From NCBI GenBank assembly GCA_018268605.1, contig JAFDWG010000329.1, positions 1-33,098 on the forward strand: a DNA stretch of 33,098 bases, written 5' to 3'. Within the stretch, counting starts at the first letter, position 1. Every line of letters begins with the position of its first letter. The notes under the pieces were generated by a model. That model searched no databases, was not told where the DNA came from, and saw only the letters and a program-made list of their open reading frames with translations. This DNA comes from Actinomycetota bacterium. GTDB taxonomy: Bacteria > Actinomycetota > Thermoleophilia > Solirubrobacterales > 70-9. The position numbers and the translations under genes are program-made. Shown piece by piece: positions 17,546-25,115 of the stretch.

Positions 17546-17613
17546 GATTTGCGTAGGACAAACGTCCACCCCCACGCAAAGACCCCTCGGCCGATCCGGG
17601 AGGCGGGCCGAGG
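17546..17613 (+). ncRNA. Structured 5' leader, possible cis-regulatory RNA
   Basis: Three stems can be drawn: TTTGCGT with ACGCAAA as an outer pair, GGAC-AAAC-GTCC inside it, then CTCGGCC with GGCCGAG (arms at 17585-17592 and 17606-17613). The leader ends about 20 bp before the ribosome site of the beta-helix gene. The segments GGACAAAC and ACGCAAAG loosely recall conserved parts of the c-di-GMP-I (GEMM) riboswitch. However, the GNRA-capped P2 helix is not apparent, so a riboswitch assignment is not made. Confidence 0.35.
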
Positions 17614-17646
17614 ACAGATGCGATGAGCAATCGCGGGAGGAGAACG

Positions 17647-19104
17647 ATGATCAGCAGCGCCAAAAGACGGCGCACGCGCCTGCGTGCGATCGCCATCGCC
17701 CTGGTGAGCCTCGTGGCTCTCCTGGTGGCGAGCTCGTTCGCCTTCGCGAAGGGCGGGGTCGACCCGGGGGTCGTCAGTAGCGCCGGCCAGCGCAGCGGGA
17801 TCGACGATCTGATCCGCGCCCGCGCCGAGGGCAAGCCGCACAAGAAAGCGCACCACCGTCGCAAGCACCATCGCCACCGGAAGCACCATCGCTCACCGTC
17901 GTCGTCAGGCAACTCCTCGGGCGGCGGCAAGCGCACGCCCTCGAAGTCGCAGCCCGGCACGAACCCGCCTCCGGCCCCGCCGCCCGCGACCACGTCACCG
18001 GCGACCGAAACGCCGTTGCCGGCCCCACCGGCCCCGACCCCGCCTCCGGCCGCCTGCACCACCTTCGCGAGCAGCGTCGCCAGCGCCCAGAGCATGGTCG
18101 TCTCCGCCGCGCCCGGTGCCGTCATCTGCCTTGCCGACGGCACCTACGGCAGCGTCAAACTCAGCGGCTCGAAGGCGAGCCCCGGGGTGACGTTGCGGGC
18201 GACCGACCCGGGCGCCACCACGATCGACGGCGCCACGATCGACGGTACCGGCCTCACGCTCGCCTACTTCAACGTCACCGACGAAGTCGAGGTCGAAGAG
18301 GGCTCGAAGCTGATCACGATCCAGGACAACAAGATCACCGGCGGCTACTTCGGCGTCGACGCCTGCAACTCCGACTCGACCACCTGCGACGACGTGAAGA
18401 TCGTCGGCAATAAGTTCCAGGGCCCCTACGGCGAGGACGGGATCAGGGCGAACCGCTACCACGACGGCAACGGCGACGGCCTCGGCCTGCTGGTCGAAGG
18501 CAACGAGTTCACCGGGATCCGGGAGAACGGGAACCACTCCGACTGCCTGCAGGCGGTCTGGACCGGCGACAACCTCGTGTTCCGCAAGAACTACCTGCAC
18601 GACAACCGCTGCCAGGGGTTCTTCGTCAAGGATCAGAACTCGCTCTGCGGGTCCGGCAGCTCCGGGGTGTGCGGGCCGGTCCAGGGCATCCGGGTAGAAG
18701 ACAACCTCTTCCTTCGAGACCAGGAACCCTGCGCGTCGAGCGCCCCCGGATGCGGGCAGCCGACGATCGTGCACATCTTCGGCCCCTACACGAACGCGGT
18801 GATCTCCCACAACACCGTCTGGGGCGACGGGTTGACCTCGCAGCTTGCCCTGCGCGAAGGAGTCGCGGCGGGCACGCGGGTGGAAGAAAACGCGATCTAC
18901 CGCTTCTGGACCGACACCGACGCCTCCCAGGCGACCTTCCAGAACAACACCTATTGCAAGCTGGAAGGGGCCTGGCCGTCCGCACGGCCGGGCAGCAGCG
19001 TCGAATGCGCCCCCGCCTTCGCCAACGCGGGGGCCGACGACTACCGCCTCGCCAGCGGGCGCGGGGTCGACTGGGCACCGTCGGAAGTGCATTTCGGTCC
19101 CTGA
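17647..19104 (+). CDS. Secreted right-handed beta-helix protein, paralog 1 (with cationic linker)
   Basis: From ATG 17647 (GGGAGGAG at 17635-17642) the product is 485 residues. An in-frame ATG at 17623 has no comparable ribosome site. The signal peptide is MISSAKRRRTRLRAIAIALV followed by a hydrophobic run ending SFAFA. Residues about 55-145 form a linker, first His/Lys/Arg-rich (KKAHHRRKHHRHRKHH), then Pro/Thr/Ala-rich. The remaining 340 residues are a parallel beta-helix of the pectate-lyase-like/NosD type, with YFGVDACNSD, GPYGEDGIRANRYHDGNGDG, HSDCLQAVWTGDN and HDNRCQGFFVKDQ plus several paired Cys. Likely a secreted glycan-binding protein or a polysaccharide lyase or epimerase; catalytic residues cannot be assigned. 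First of three tandem paralogs. Confidence 0.88.
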   Translation: MISSAKRRRTRLRAIAIALVSLVALLVASSFAFAKGGVDPGVVSSAGQRSGIDDLIRARAEGKPHKKAHHRRKHHRHRKHHRSPSSSGNSSGGGKRTPSKSQPGTNPPPAPPPATTSPATETPLPAPPAPTPPPAACTTFASSVASAQSMVVSAAPGAVICLADGTYGSVKLSGSKASPGVTLRATDPGATTIDGATIDGTGLTLAYFNVTDEVEVEEGSKLITIQDNKITGGYFGVDACNSDSTTCDDVKIVGNKFQGPYGEDGIRANRYHDGNGDGLGLLVEGNEFTGIRENGNHSDCLQAVWTGDNLVFRKNYLHDNRCQGFFVKDQNSLCGSGSSGVCGPVQGIRVEDNLFLRDQEPCASSAPGCGQPTIVHIFGPYTNAVISHNTVWGDGLTSQLALREGVAAGTRVEENAIYRFWTDTDASQATFQNNTYCKLEGAWPSARPGSSVECAPAFANAGADDYRLASGRGVDWAPSEVHFGP

Positions 19105-19122
19105 GGGAGTCGCGCTAGAAAG

Positions 19123-19137
19123 CGGGCGCCGCGCCCG
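19123..19137 (+). other. Small GC hairpin between beta-helix genes 1 and 2
   Basis: CGGGCG and CGCCCG pair over 6 bp with a 3-nt loop, inside the 43-bp gap before ATG 19148. There is no T-tract. It may damp read-through or shield the second gene's start; evidence is weak. Confidence 0.35.
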
Positions 19138-19147
19138 TTGATCGGGT

Positions 19148-20359
19148 ATGCGGCGCCTGCCAGGACCACGGATGGGATACGCCTTCGCGGCCGTCGTCGT
19201 CGCCTTGCTGGCCGCGGCCGCCGTCGTCCTCGCCTCCTCGGGCTCGAGCCCCGAGCCGGCGCCGGAACCGGCAGCGGCGCCCGTGCCTGCGGATGCCAGG
19301 CCCGAGTGCGACGCCCTCGCCACCAGCACCGAGGACATCAACTCCGCGCTCTCCCACGCGTCCCCCGGGGAGGTCGTCTGCGTCGCCGACGGGACCTACC
19401 CCGAACTCGACCTGAGTGGCGAGTTCCCCGGTGGCGGAGTCGAAGTGCGGGCCGAGAATCCAGGCGCGGCGACGATCGAAGGCGCGACGATCTCCGGCCA
19501 GGGCATCACCTTCGCCCGCTTCTTCGTCGACGGCGAAATCGTGATCGAACCGGAATCCAAGGAAATCACGATCGCCCATGACCGGATCACCGGCGGTTAC
19601 CTGGGGATCGACGCCTGCAACTCCGACACCGCCACCTGCGACGACGTGAAGATCATCGGCAATAAGTTCCAGGGCCCCTACGGCGAGGACGGGATCAGGG
19701 CGAACCGCTACCACGACGGCAACGGCGACGGCCTCGGCCTGCTGGTCGAAGGCAACGAGTTCACCGGCATCCGCGAGGACGGCAACCACTCCGACTGCCT
19801 GCAGGCGGTCTGGACGGGCGACAACCTGGTCTTCCGCAAGAACTACCTCCACGACAACCGCTGCCAGGGCTTCTTCGTCAAGGACCAGGACGACCTCTGC
19901 GGCCAGGGAGTCGAAGGCGTCTGCGGCCCGATCCACGGCATCCGCGTCGAAGACAACCTCCTGGTCCGCAACCACGAACCCTGCGAGCCGGGCACCGAAG
20001 GCGGCTGCGGCCAGCCGATCTACATGCACATCTTCGGCCCCTACACCGACGCCGTCATCTCCCACAACACGATCTGGGGCGACCACCTCGACTCCCAACT
20101 CGCCCTGCGCGAAGGCGTCGCCCCCGGCACCAAGGTCGAAGACAACGCGATCTACCGCTTCTGGACCGACACCGACGCCTCCAAGTCCGAATTCCGCGAC
20201 AACACCCTCTGCCGCCTGGAAGGCGAATGGCCCGAATCCCGCCCCGGGATGCAGGTCGACTGCAAACCCCCGTTCCAGGACCCCTCGGTCGACGATTACC
20301 GCCTGCCGGACGGGCGCGGGGTCGATTGGGCACCGAGCGAAGAGCATTACGGGCCGTAG
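19148..20359 (+). CDS. Secreted right-handed beta-helix protein, paralog 2
   Basis: 403 residues. The N-terminus MRRLPGPRMGYAFAAVVVAL runs into an Ala/Val-rich hydrophobic segment and SSGSSPEPAPEPAAAPVPA, so it is a signal peptide or membrane anchor followed by a short Pro/Ala linker. The beta-helix part matches paralog 1 almost residue for residue: YLGIDACNSDTATCDDVKII, EDGIRANRYHDGNGDGLGLL, HSDCLQAVWTGDNLVF, HDNRCQGFFVKDQ. It ends with a shared DYRLPDGRGVDWAPSEEHYGP motif. It lacks the cationic linker. The gap to the preceding gene is 43 bp, so they are likely co-transcribed. A 112-bp tract (19656-19767) is identical to paralog 1, suggesting gene conversion or recent duplication. Function as for paralog 1. 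Confidence 0.88.
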   Translation: MRRLPGPRMGYAFAAVVVALLAAAAVVLASSGSSPEPAPEPAAAPVPADARPECDALATSTEDINSALSHASPGEVVCVADGTYPELDLSGEFPGGGVEVRAENPGAATIEGATISGQGITFARFFVDGEIVIEPESKEITIAHDRITGGYLGIDACNSDTATCDDVKIIGNKFQGPYGEDGIRANRYHDGNGDGLGLLVEGNEFTGIREDGNHSDCLQAVWTGDNLVFRKNYLHDNRCQGFFVKDQDDLCGQGVEGVCGPIHGIRVEDNLLVRNHEPCEPGTEGGCGQPIYMHIFGPYTDAVISHNTIWGDHLDSQLALREGVAPGTKVEDNAIYRFWTDTDASKSEFRDNTLCRLEGEWPESRPGMQVDCKPPFQDPSVDDYRLPDGRGVDWAPSEEHYGP

Positions 20360-20394
20360 CTCGGGCGGGGACGGCACTCCTAGCTGCGTCCCGG

Positions 20395-20452
20395 GCGTCT
20401 CATCGCGGTCCTGGCAGGCTGTGACCTCCATGAGACACCCAGGACGTAAGGG
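20395..20452 (+). repeat. 57-bp intergenic repeat, copy 2
   Basis: Matches 5885-5941 over its length, with the shared core CTGTGACCTCCATGAGAC (20418-20435) and tail CCCAGGACGT. The left arm has two changes (GTCTCATCGCGGTC), so this hairpin is imperfect where copy 1 is perfect. It lies 36 bp after the stop of beta-helix paralog 2, in the same orientation relative to the upstream gene as copy 1. Confidence 0.75.
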
Positions 20453-20476
20453 TTCCGGGTGGAAGAGCGGGGGATT

Positions 20477-20553
20477 CGAACGGTCAGAAATCTGCCGTGT
20501 TCCTTATCCGCCTATACGACGGGTTTCGAACAGCGCAGATTCCTGACCGTTCG
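20477..20553. repeat. Inverted repeat, 18 of 19 bp, 39-nt loop
   Basis: CGAACGGTCAGAAATCTGC (20477-20495) pairs with GCAGATTCCTGACCGTTCG (20535-20553) with one mismatch. The right arm contains CCTGACCGT, also present near 6082 in the other hairpin-rich region. No coding role is seen. Confidence 0.75.
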
Positions 20554-20596
20554 GGGCCCGGCGTACGACCCGGGCCCAGCCCTACCCCCACATCCC

Positions 20597-20647
20597 CGGC
20601 CGTCTCGGCCACGGCCACGCCGGCCAGGGCCGTGGCCGAGACGGCCG
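20597..20647. repeat. Perfect 20-bp inverted repeat, 11-nt loop
   Basis: CGGCCGTCTCGGCCACGGCC (20597-20616) and its exact complement (20628-20647) flank an 11-nt loop. It occupies the same place relative to the upstream block GCCCTACCCC as the 21-bp hairpin at 6187-6233, yet its stem sequence is different. It could act as a terminator for paralog 2. Confidence 0.82.
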
Positions 20648-20754
20648 CGTTTGCCGCGACGCCTTGCGTCCCTTTCCTCGGGCGCCGGCTCCGCTCGCCC
20701 AGATCCATCCGAAATTCCTCCACGGGCCAACCCCGCGTGGATCTAGAGTGGCGC

Positions 20755-21921
20755 ATGGCCCTTTCCCGCTCTCCGGGCGGCCTTGCCGTGGCCTTGGCCT
20801 TTGCCTGCGTCGGCGCGCTCGCGATCGTCGGCGCGGCGCCGGCGGTGGCGAAGCCGGCGCCCACCCGTTGCGACGCCACTGTCGGCAGCCTCGATGCCGC
20901 CCGCTCGCGGGTCCAGTCCTCGGCGCCGGGGAAGGTCGTCTGCCTGAAGGCCGGGACCTACGGCAAGCTCTCGCTCCGTGGGGCCGGCAAGGGCGCCCCG
21001 GTCATCCTGCGTCCCGCCACAGCGGGTAAGGCGACGATCGACGGGGCGGAACTGTCGGGCTCCGGGGTGACGCTCGAAAGCTTCCAGATCTCCGACGAAG
21101 TCGAGATCGAGGAGGGGGCTTCGCGGATCTCGATCGTCCACGACCACATCTACGGCGGCTACTTCGGGATCGACGCCTGCAACTCCGATACGGCGCCGTG
21201 CAGTGACGTCGCGATCGTCGGCAACAAGCTCACCGGGCCCTACGGCGAGGACGCGATCCGCGCCAACCGCTACCACGACGCCAACGGCGACGGGGTCGGC
21301 CTTCTGATCGAAGGCAACGAGATCACCGGGGTCGACGAGAACGGCAACCACTCCGACTGCCTACAGACGGTGTGGACCGGCGACCACCTGGTCTTCCGCA
21401 AGAACTACCTGCATGACAACCACTGCCAGGGCTTCTTCGTCAAGGACCAGAACGACCTCTGTGGCGGCGGCAATTCCGGTGTCTGTGGCCCGGTCGAAGG
21501 GATCCGGCTCGAAGACAACCTTTTTCTCCGTAACGACGCCCCCTGCGCCAACACCGACTGCGGCCCTTCGTTGACCGTCCACATCTTCGGCCCGACCAAG
21601 GGGATCCGGATCAAGCAGAACACGATCTGGACCCCAAGGGACGACCTGCCGATGGCGCTGCGCGAAGGGCCGTTCGGCGCGGTCACGATCGAACGCAACG
21701 TGATCTACCGCGGCTGGACCGACTGGCGCGGCGGCTTCCCGAATTGGACCGAGCGCGAAGACGTCGTCTGCAAGTGGGAAGGCTACCCGCGCCTCAGCCC
21801 CAGCTCCAAGCGCACCTGCAACCCCGGGTTCCGCAACCCGAAGACCGACGACTACCGACTGAAGAAGGGCGTGGCGGGGATCGACTGGAGCCCGGCCGAA
21901 GTCAGGTACGGGCCACGCTGA
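20755..21921 (+). CDS. Secreted right-handed beta-helix protein, paralog 3
   Basis: From ATG 20755 the product is 388 residues and starts with a standard signal peptide (MALSRSPGGLAVALAFACVG, cleavage likely after AVA or AKPA). The open frame extends to 20497, but that stretch runs through hairpins and is disregarded. The helix part keeps YFGIDACNSDTAPCSDVAIV, GPYGEDAIRANRYHDANGDG, HSDCLQTVWTGDHLVF and HDNHCQGFFVKDQ. It is more diverged than paralogs 1 and 2 and lacks a linker. It ends DYRLKKGVAGIDWSPAEVRY. Its last 20 bp overlap tail-to-tail with the adenylation gene. Function is as uncertain as for its paralogs. Confidence 0.88.
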   Translation: MALSRSPGGLAVALAFACVGALAIVGAAPAVAKPAPTRCDATVGSLDAARSRVQSSAPGKVVCLKAGTYGKLSLRGAGKGAPVILRPATAGKATIDGAELSGSGVTLESFQISDEVEIEEGASRISIVHDHIYGGYFGIDACNSDTAPCSDVAIVGNKLTGPYGEDAIRANRYHDANGDGVGLLIEGNEITGVDENGNHSDCLQTVWTGDHLVFRKNYLHDNHCQGFFVKDQNDLCGGGNSGVCGPVEGIRLEDNLFLRNDAPCANTDCGPSLTVHIFGPTKGIRIKQNTIWTPRDDLPMALREGPFGAVTIERNVIYRGWTDWRGGFPNWTEREDVVCKWEGYPRLSPSSKRTCNPGFRNPKTDDYRLKKGVAGIDWSPAEVRYGPR

Positions 21922-23479
21922 GCGGGTCGCCGGCCTCCAGCGAGGCCAGCATCGCGAGGCGGTCGAACTTGCCGTTCGCGTTCAGCGGCAGCTCCTCGAG
22001 CAGCTCGAAGCGGCGCGGCACCATGTAATCGGGCAGGCGTTCCGACAGCGCTTCGCGGAGCGCCGCCACGTCGGCCCCGGGGTCGGCGATGAAGACCGCG
22101 ATGCCGCCCGCGCCCGAGTCGGTCAGCGGCCAGCCCACCGCGATCGCCGCGTCCACCCCGCTCGCCTCGCGCAGCACCGCCTCGATCTCGCCCAGCTCGA
22201 CCCGGTGCCCCATGACCTTGATCTGGTGGTCCATCCGCCCCAGATAGAGGATCGGCTCCCCGGCGGCGAGCGGCCGCCTGACCCGGTCCCCGGTGCGGTA
22301 ATGGACGGCCTCGGCGCCAGGCGGGTGGACGAAGGCGGCGGCGGTCTTCTCGGCGTCGAGCCAGTACCCCGGCGTCACCTGCGGGCCGCTCAGGAGCAGC
22401 TCCCCTTCCTCGCCCGGTGCGACCTCGCGCAGGTCGGGGCCGGCGACCACCGTCCGCGTGCTGCCGAAGGCCTCACCGATCGCGACGACGCCGTTCAGCT
22501 CCGCCGCGCCGCTCTCGTCGGCCGGGTCGAAGGGCTGAACGGTGCAGGCGATCGACGCCTCGGTCGGACCGTAGAGGTTCTCCACGGTCGAGTTCGCCGC
22601 CGCCGCGGCCCAGGCTCGGGCCAGCTCGACCGGCAGCGGCTCGCCGCAGAAGAGGCTCGCGCGGAGGGTCGGGAAGGCGCCCGGCTTCAGCATCCGCAGC
22701 TTGCGCATCATCGCCCCCAGTGAGGGGACCGAGAACCAGACGGAGAGCTCCGAGTCGCGGATGAAGCGGGCCGGGGACATCAGCTGGGCCCCCGAGGGGC
22801 AACAGAGACAGCCCCCCGCGTCCCAGGTGACGAACTGGTCGAAGACCGAGAGGTCGAAGGTGAGGTCGAAGGTCTGCGAGAAGCGGTCGGCGGGGCCGAA
22901 GCCGTAGCGCTCGCGGATCGCGGCGAGGAACGAGGTGACGTTGGCGTGGGTGACCCCTACCCCCTTCGGCCGGCCGGTGCTGCCGGAGGTGAAGAGCAGG
23001 TAGGCGATCGCCTCGGGGCCCGCGGCGGGCGGGACCGGATCGGCGCGGCCGGCGCGGGCGGCGATCGTCGCCTCCGCGTCGATCACGATCGGCGGCGCCT
23101 CCAGGCCCCTGAGCAGCTCGCCGACGATCGCGGCACGCTCGCGGTCGACGATCAGCACCGGGGCGCCGGAGCGGCGCAGCATCTCTGCCAGGCGGTCGGG
23201 CGGAAACCCCGGGTTCAGCGGCACGTAGCCGTGTCCGGCCCAGAGCGCGCCCAGCACCCCGGCGTAGGCGGCGGAGCTGCGGGCCGCGTAGACGGCGGTC
23301 AGCGGCGGCGCCCCGTGAGGCTCGCGATCGAGGATCGCGGCGGCTAGGACCTGCGCGCGCTCGGCGAGGTCGCCATAGAGAAGGCGCTCGCCCGTGACCT
23401 CGAGCGCGGGGCGCTCCGGGTGGGCCGCCGCGGCGCGGAGGAACCCGTCAAGCAGCGTGGCGGACTTCCCTGTGGTCAC
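21902..23479 (-). CDS. Stand-alone amino-acid adenylation enzyme (DltA/NRPS A-domain-like)
   Basis: 525 residues from GTG 23479. ANL-superfamily motifs are in order: A3 FTSGSTGRPKG (163-173); A4 FDLSVFD (208-214), whose Asp209 fits the aspartate that holds the substrate alpha-amino group; A5 YGPTE (303-307); A7 YRTGD (394-398); A8 GRMDHQIKVMGHRVE (414-428); and A10 PLNANGK with catalytic Lys504. No carrier or condensation domain is fused. The expected reaction is ATP-dependent aminoacyl-AMP formation and loading of a separate phosphopantetheine carrier. A lone carrier is encoded at 26971-27264, in the operon that diverges from this gene across 73 bp. DltA-like D-alanine activation is one option; the substrate is not readable by eye. 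Confidence 0.92.
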   Translation of the reverse strand: MTTGKSATLLDGFLRAAAAHPERPALEVTGERLLYGDLAERAQVLAAAILDREPHGAPPLTAVYAARSSAAYAGVLGALWAGHGYVPLNPGFPPDRLAEMLRRSGAPVLIVDRERAAIVGELLRGLEAPPIVIDAEATIAARAGRADPVPPAAGPEAIAYLLFTSGSTGRPKGVGVTHANVTSFLAAIRERYGFGPADRFSQTFDLTFDLSVFDQFVTWDAGGCLCCPSGAQLMSPARFIRDSELSVWFSVPSLGAMMRKLRMLKPGAFPTLRASLFCGEPLPVELARAWAAAAANSTVENLYGPTEASIACTVQPFDPADESGAAELNGVVAIGEAFGSTRTVVAGPDLREVAPGEEGELLLSGPQVTPGYWLDAEKTAAAFVHPPGAEAVHYRTGDRVRRPLAAGEPILYLGRMDHQIKVMGHRVELGEIEAVLREASGVDAAIAVGWPLTDSGAGGIAVFIADPGADVAALREALSERLPDYMVPRRFELLEELPLNANGKFDRLAMLASLEAGDPLSVART

Positions 23480-23552
23480 AGCCTAGAAACGCTTTGGGTA
23501 CGGCTCTACTTGCGTCGCGGAAAGTCTGGCCGCGCCGGCGCGTTATTCGGCT
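23480..23552. promoter_or_regulatory. 73-bp divergent promoter region
   Basis: This gap separates the divergent adenylation gene and flippase operon, so it must hold promoters for both if they are not read through from outside. TTATTC (23542-23547) lies just before ATG 23553, and TAGGCT on the - strand lies just before GTG 23479. Neither gene has a visible ribosome site. Both might be leaderless, but I cannot assign -35 boxes with confidence. Confidence 0.4.
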
Positions 23553-25115
23553 ATGAGCGCTTCCACGGCCAGTGCCGATTCCCTGACGGTTGATCACAAG
23601 GACGGGCTGCGCGAAAAGCATGCCCACGCGGGCGTGGCGATGGCGATCGCGACCCTGGCGATGGCCGGATCATCCGGGATCCAGGCGCTCCTCTACCTCT
23701 CCTCCTTCGGCGTCGGGGGCAAGACCGACGGCTTCTTCGTCGCCTTCGCCCTCTACTCGAGCTTCGGCGTCTTCAGTCAGAGCATCCGCGTCACCTCGGC
23801 GCCGCTCCTGGTCGGCGCCCGGCCGCGGATGACCACCCGGGAGTTCGCCGCCGGCCTGGTCCTGATCGCGATCCCGGTGGCGATCGTGACGATCCCGCTG
23901 GCCTCCCAGCTCGGCGAGCTGATCGCCCCCGGCCTCACCGACGCGGGCCGCAACGTCACCGTCGAAGCGCTGCCGGTGCTCGGCGTCGCGATGATCCTCC
24001 AGCTCTGGGCCGCGGGCGGGGCCACGGTGCTGGCGATCCGCGACCGCTTCGACCGCATCGCCCTGGCCTACATCTCCGGCGCGCTCGCCGGCCTGGTCGT
24101 CTACCTCGCCGTCTCCGGGTCGGCCGGGGAGCTCTCGCTCGGCTGGTCGATGATGGCGATGGCGATCGTCACCGCCGCGATCATGCTCGACGGCGTCCGC
24201 TCCGGCCGCGAGGACCGAGCCCCGGCGCCCGCCCTGGCGCGCTCGGTCCGCGCCCTCGCCCGTCCGGTCGGCCTGATCCTCGGCAGCACGCTCATCTATC
24301 TCGCCTTCAACGCGCTCTTCGTCGTCTCCCTCGCCTTCGCCGGCAAGTATGACCCGGGCGACGCGACCGTCCTCTCCTACGCCTACCTCTTCGCCTCCTA
24401 CCTGGTCGCCGCCACCGGCTTCGCGCTGGGGATGTCGCGGATCGCCGACATGCGGCGCGGCGCCCTGGTCGACTGGCGCGAGGTGATCGCCGACACCGTG
24501 CCGGCGGGCTTCCGCTACTCGATGATGCTGGCGGCGCCGGCGATGGCGGTGCTGATCTCCGGCGGCGCCCAACTGATCGGCGAGGTCCTGCCGAAGAGCT
24601 TCGACGCCGCCAAGGTCGACCAGCTCCAGGTCTTCTCCGCCCTCCTCTGCCTCTGGGTCGTCGCCGCCCTGCTGGTCAACCTGCTGCTGCCCGCGATGTT
24701 CGCGCTAGGCCGCTCGCGGTTCGTCAACTGGATGGCGCCGGTCGTCTTCATCGCCCACATCGCCGTCACGGCGCTCGGCGGCGTCCTCTTCGGCGCCGAC
24801 GGGGTGGTCGGCGCCGCCTTCATCGTCCCCGCCGCCTTCGCCGTCCTCCTGCTGATGCGGGGCGCCGGTCGTGGGGCGGGGCCGATCGCCAGGGACCTCG
24901 CCCGCGACGGCCTGCGCTTCTCCCTGCTCGCCGCCTTCTCCTTCGGGCTCGGCTACCTGGTCGGCGCCGAGCTCGCCGACGGCATCGTCTCCTCACTGGT
25001 CACGCTGGTCATCGGCTGCGGCCTCTATCTGGCGACCGCGACCCGCTTCGCCCCCGAACAGACGCGCCTGCTGCTCGGCGCGATCAAGCCCGCCTCGAAG
25101 CCCGCATCGGCATGA
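23553..25115 (+). CDS. MurJ/MviN- or Wzx-like lipid-linked glycan flippase
   Basis: 520 residues: a hydrophilic N-terminus of about 25 residues, then roughly 14 hydrophobic helices starting at VAMAIATLAMAGSSGIQALL. The segment YLSSFGVGGKTDGFFVAFAL resembles the TM1-2 region of MurJ-like MOP exporters, where a partner-protein or substrate Asp follows the first helix. Later come GFALGMSRIADMRRGALVDW and a Leu/Val-rich end. The likely role is export of a polyprenyl-linked glycan or decorated unit. It is a second flippase for this locus, quite different from the one at 7626-9161, which suggests a separate glycan. The stop overlaps the next start by ATGA (25112-25115). Confidence 0.83.
   Translation: MSASTASADSLTVDHKDGLREKHAHAGVAMAIATLAMAGSSGIQALLYLSSFGVGGKTDGFFVAFALYSSFGVFSQSIRVTSAPLLVGARPRMTTREFAAGLVLIAIPVAIVTIPLASQLGELIAPGLTDAGRNVTVEALPVLGVAMILQLWAAGGATVLAIRDRFDRIALAYISGALAGLVVYLAVSGSAGELSLGWSMMAMAIVTAAIMLDGVRSGREDRAPAPALARSVRALARPVGLILGSTLIYLAFNALFVVSLAFAGKYDPGDATVLSYAYLFASYLVAATGFALGMSRIADMRRGALVDWREVIADTVPAGFRYSMMLAAPAMAVLISGGAQLIGEVLPKSFDAAKVDQLQVFSALLCLWVVAALLVNLLLPAMFALGRSRFVNWMAPVVFIAHIAVTALGGVLFGADGVVGAAFIVPAAFAVLLLMRGAGRGAGPIARDLARDGLRFSLLAAFSFGLGYLVGAELADGIVSSLVTLVIGCGLYLATATRFAPEQTRLLLGAIKPASKPASA

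Larger units (their letters stand above)
20360..20754. other. 395-bp intergenic region with three inverted-repeat structures
   Basis: This separates beta-helix paralogs 2 and 3. It contains the second copy of the 57-bp repeat (20395-20452), a 19-bp hairpin (20477-20553) and a 20-bp perfect hairpin (20597-20647). AGATCCA (20701-20707) and TGGATCT (20738-20744) can pair just before the start of paralog 3. The blocks CCTGACCGT, GCCCTACCCC and CCTTGCGTCCCTTTCC occur in the same order here and in 5824-6365, so the two regions look like relatives. An open frame upstream of 20755 runs through these hairpins and is not judged coding. Confidence 0.65.

Noticed and set aside
17546-17613. Direct call as a c-di-GMP-I riboswitch
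   Set aside because: Only two short segments resemble the consensus and the tetraloop-capped helix is missing; left as an unnamed structured leader.
20470-20490. GGATTCGAACGG, similar to a tRNA T-loop
   Set aside because: No acceptor, D or anticodon arms can be built around it; it belongs to the 19-bp inverted repeat.
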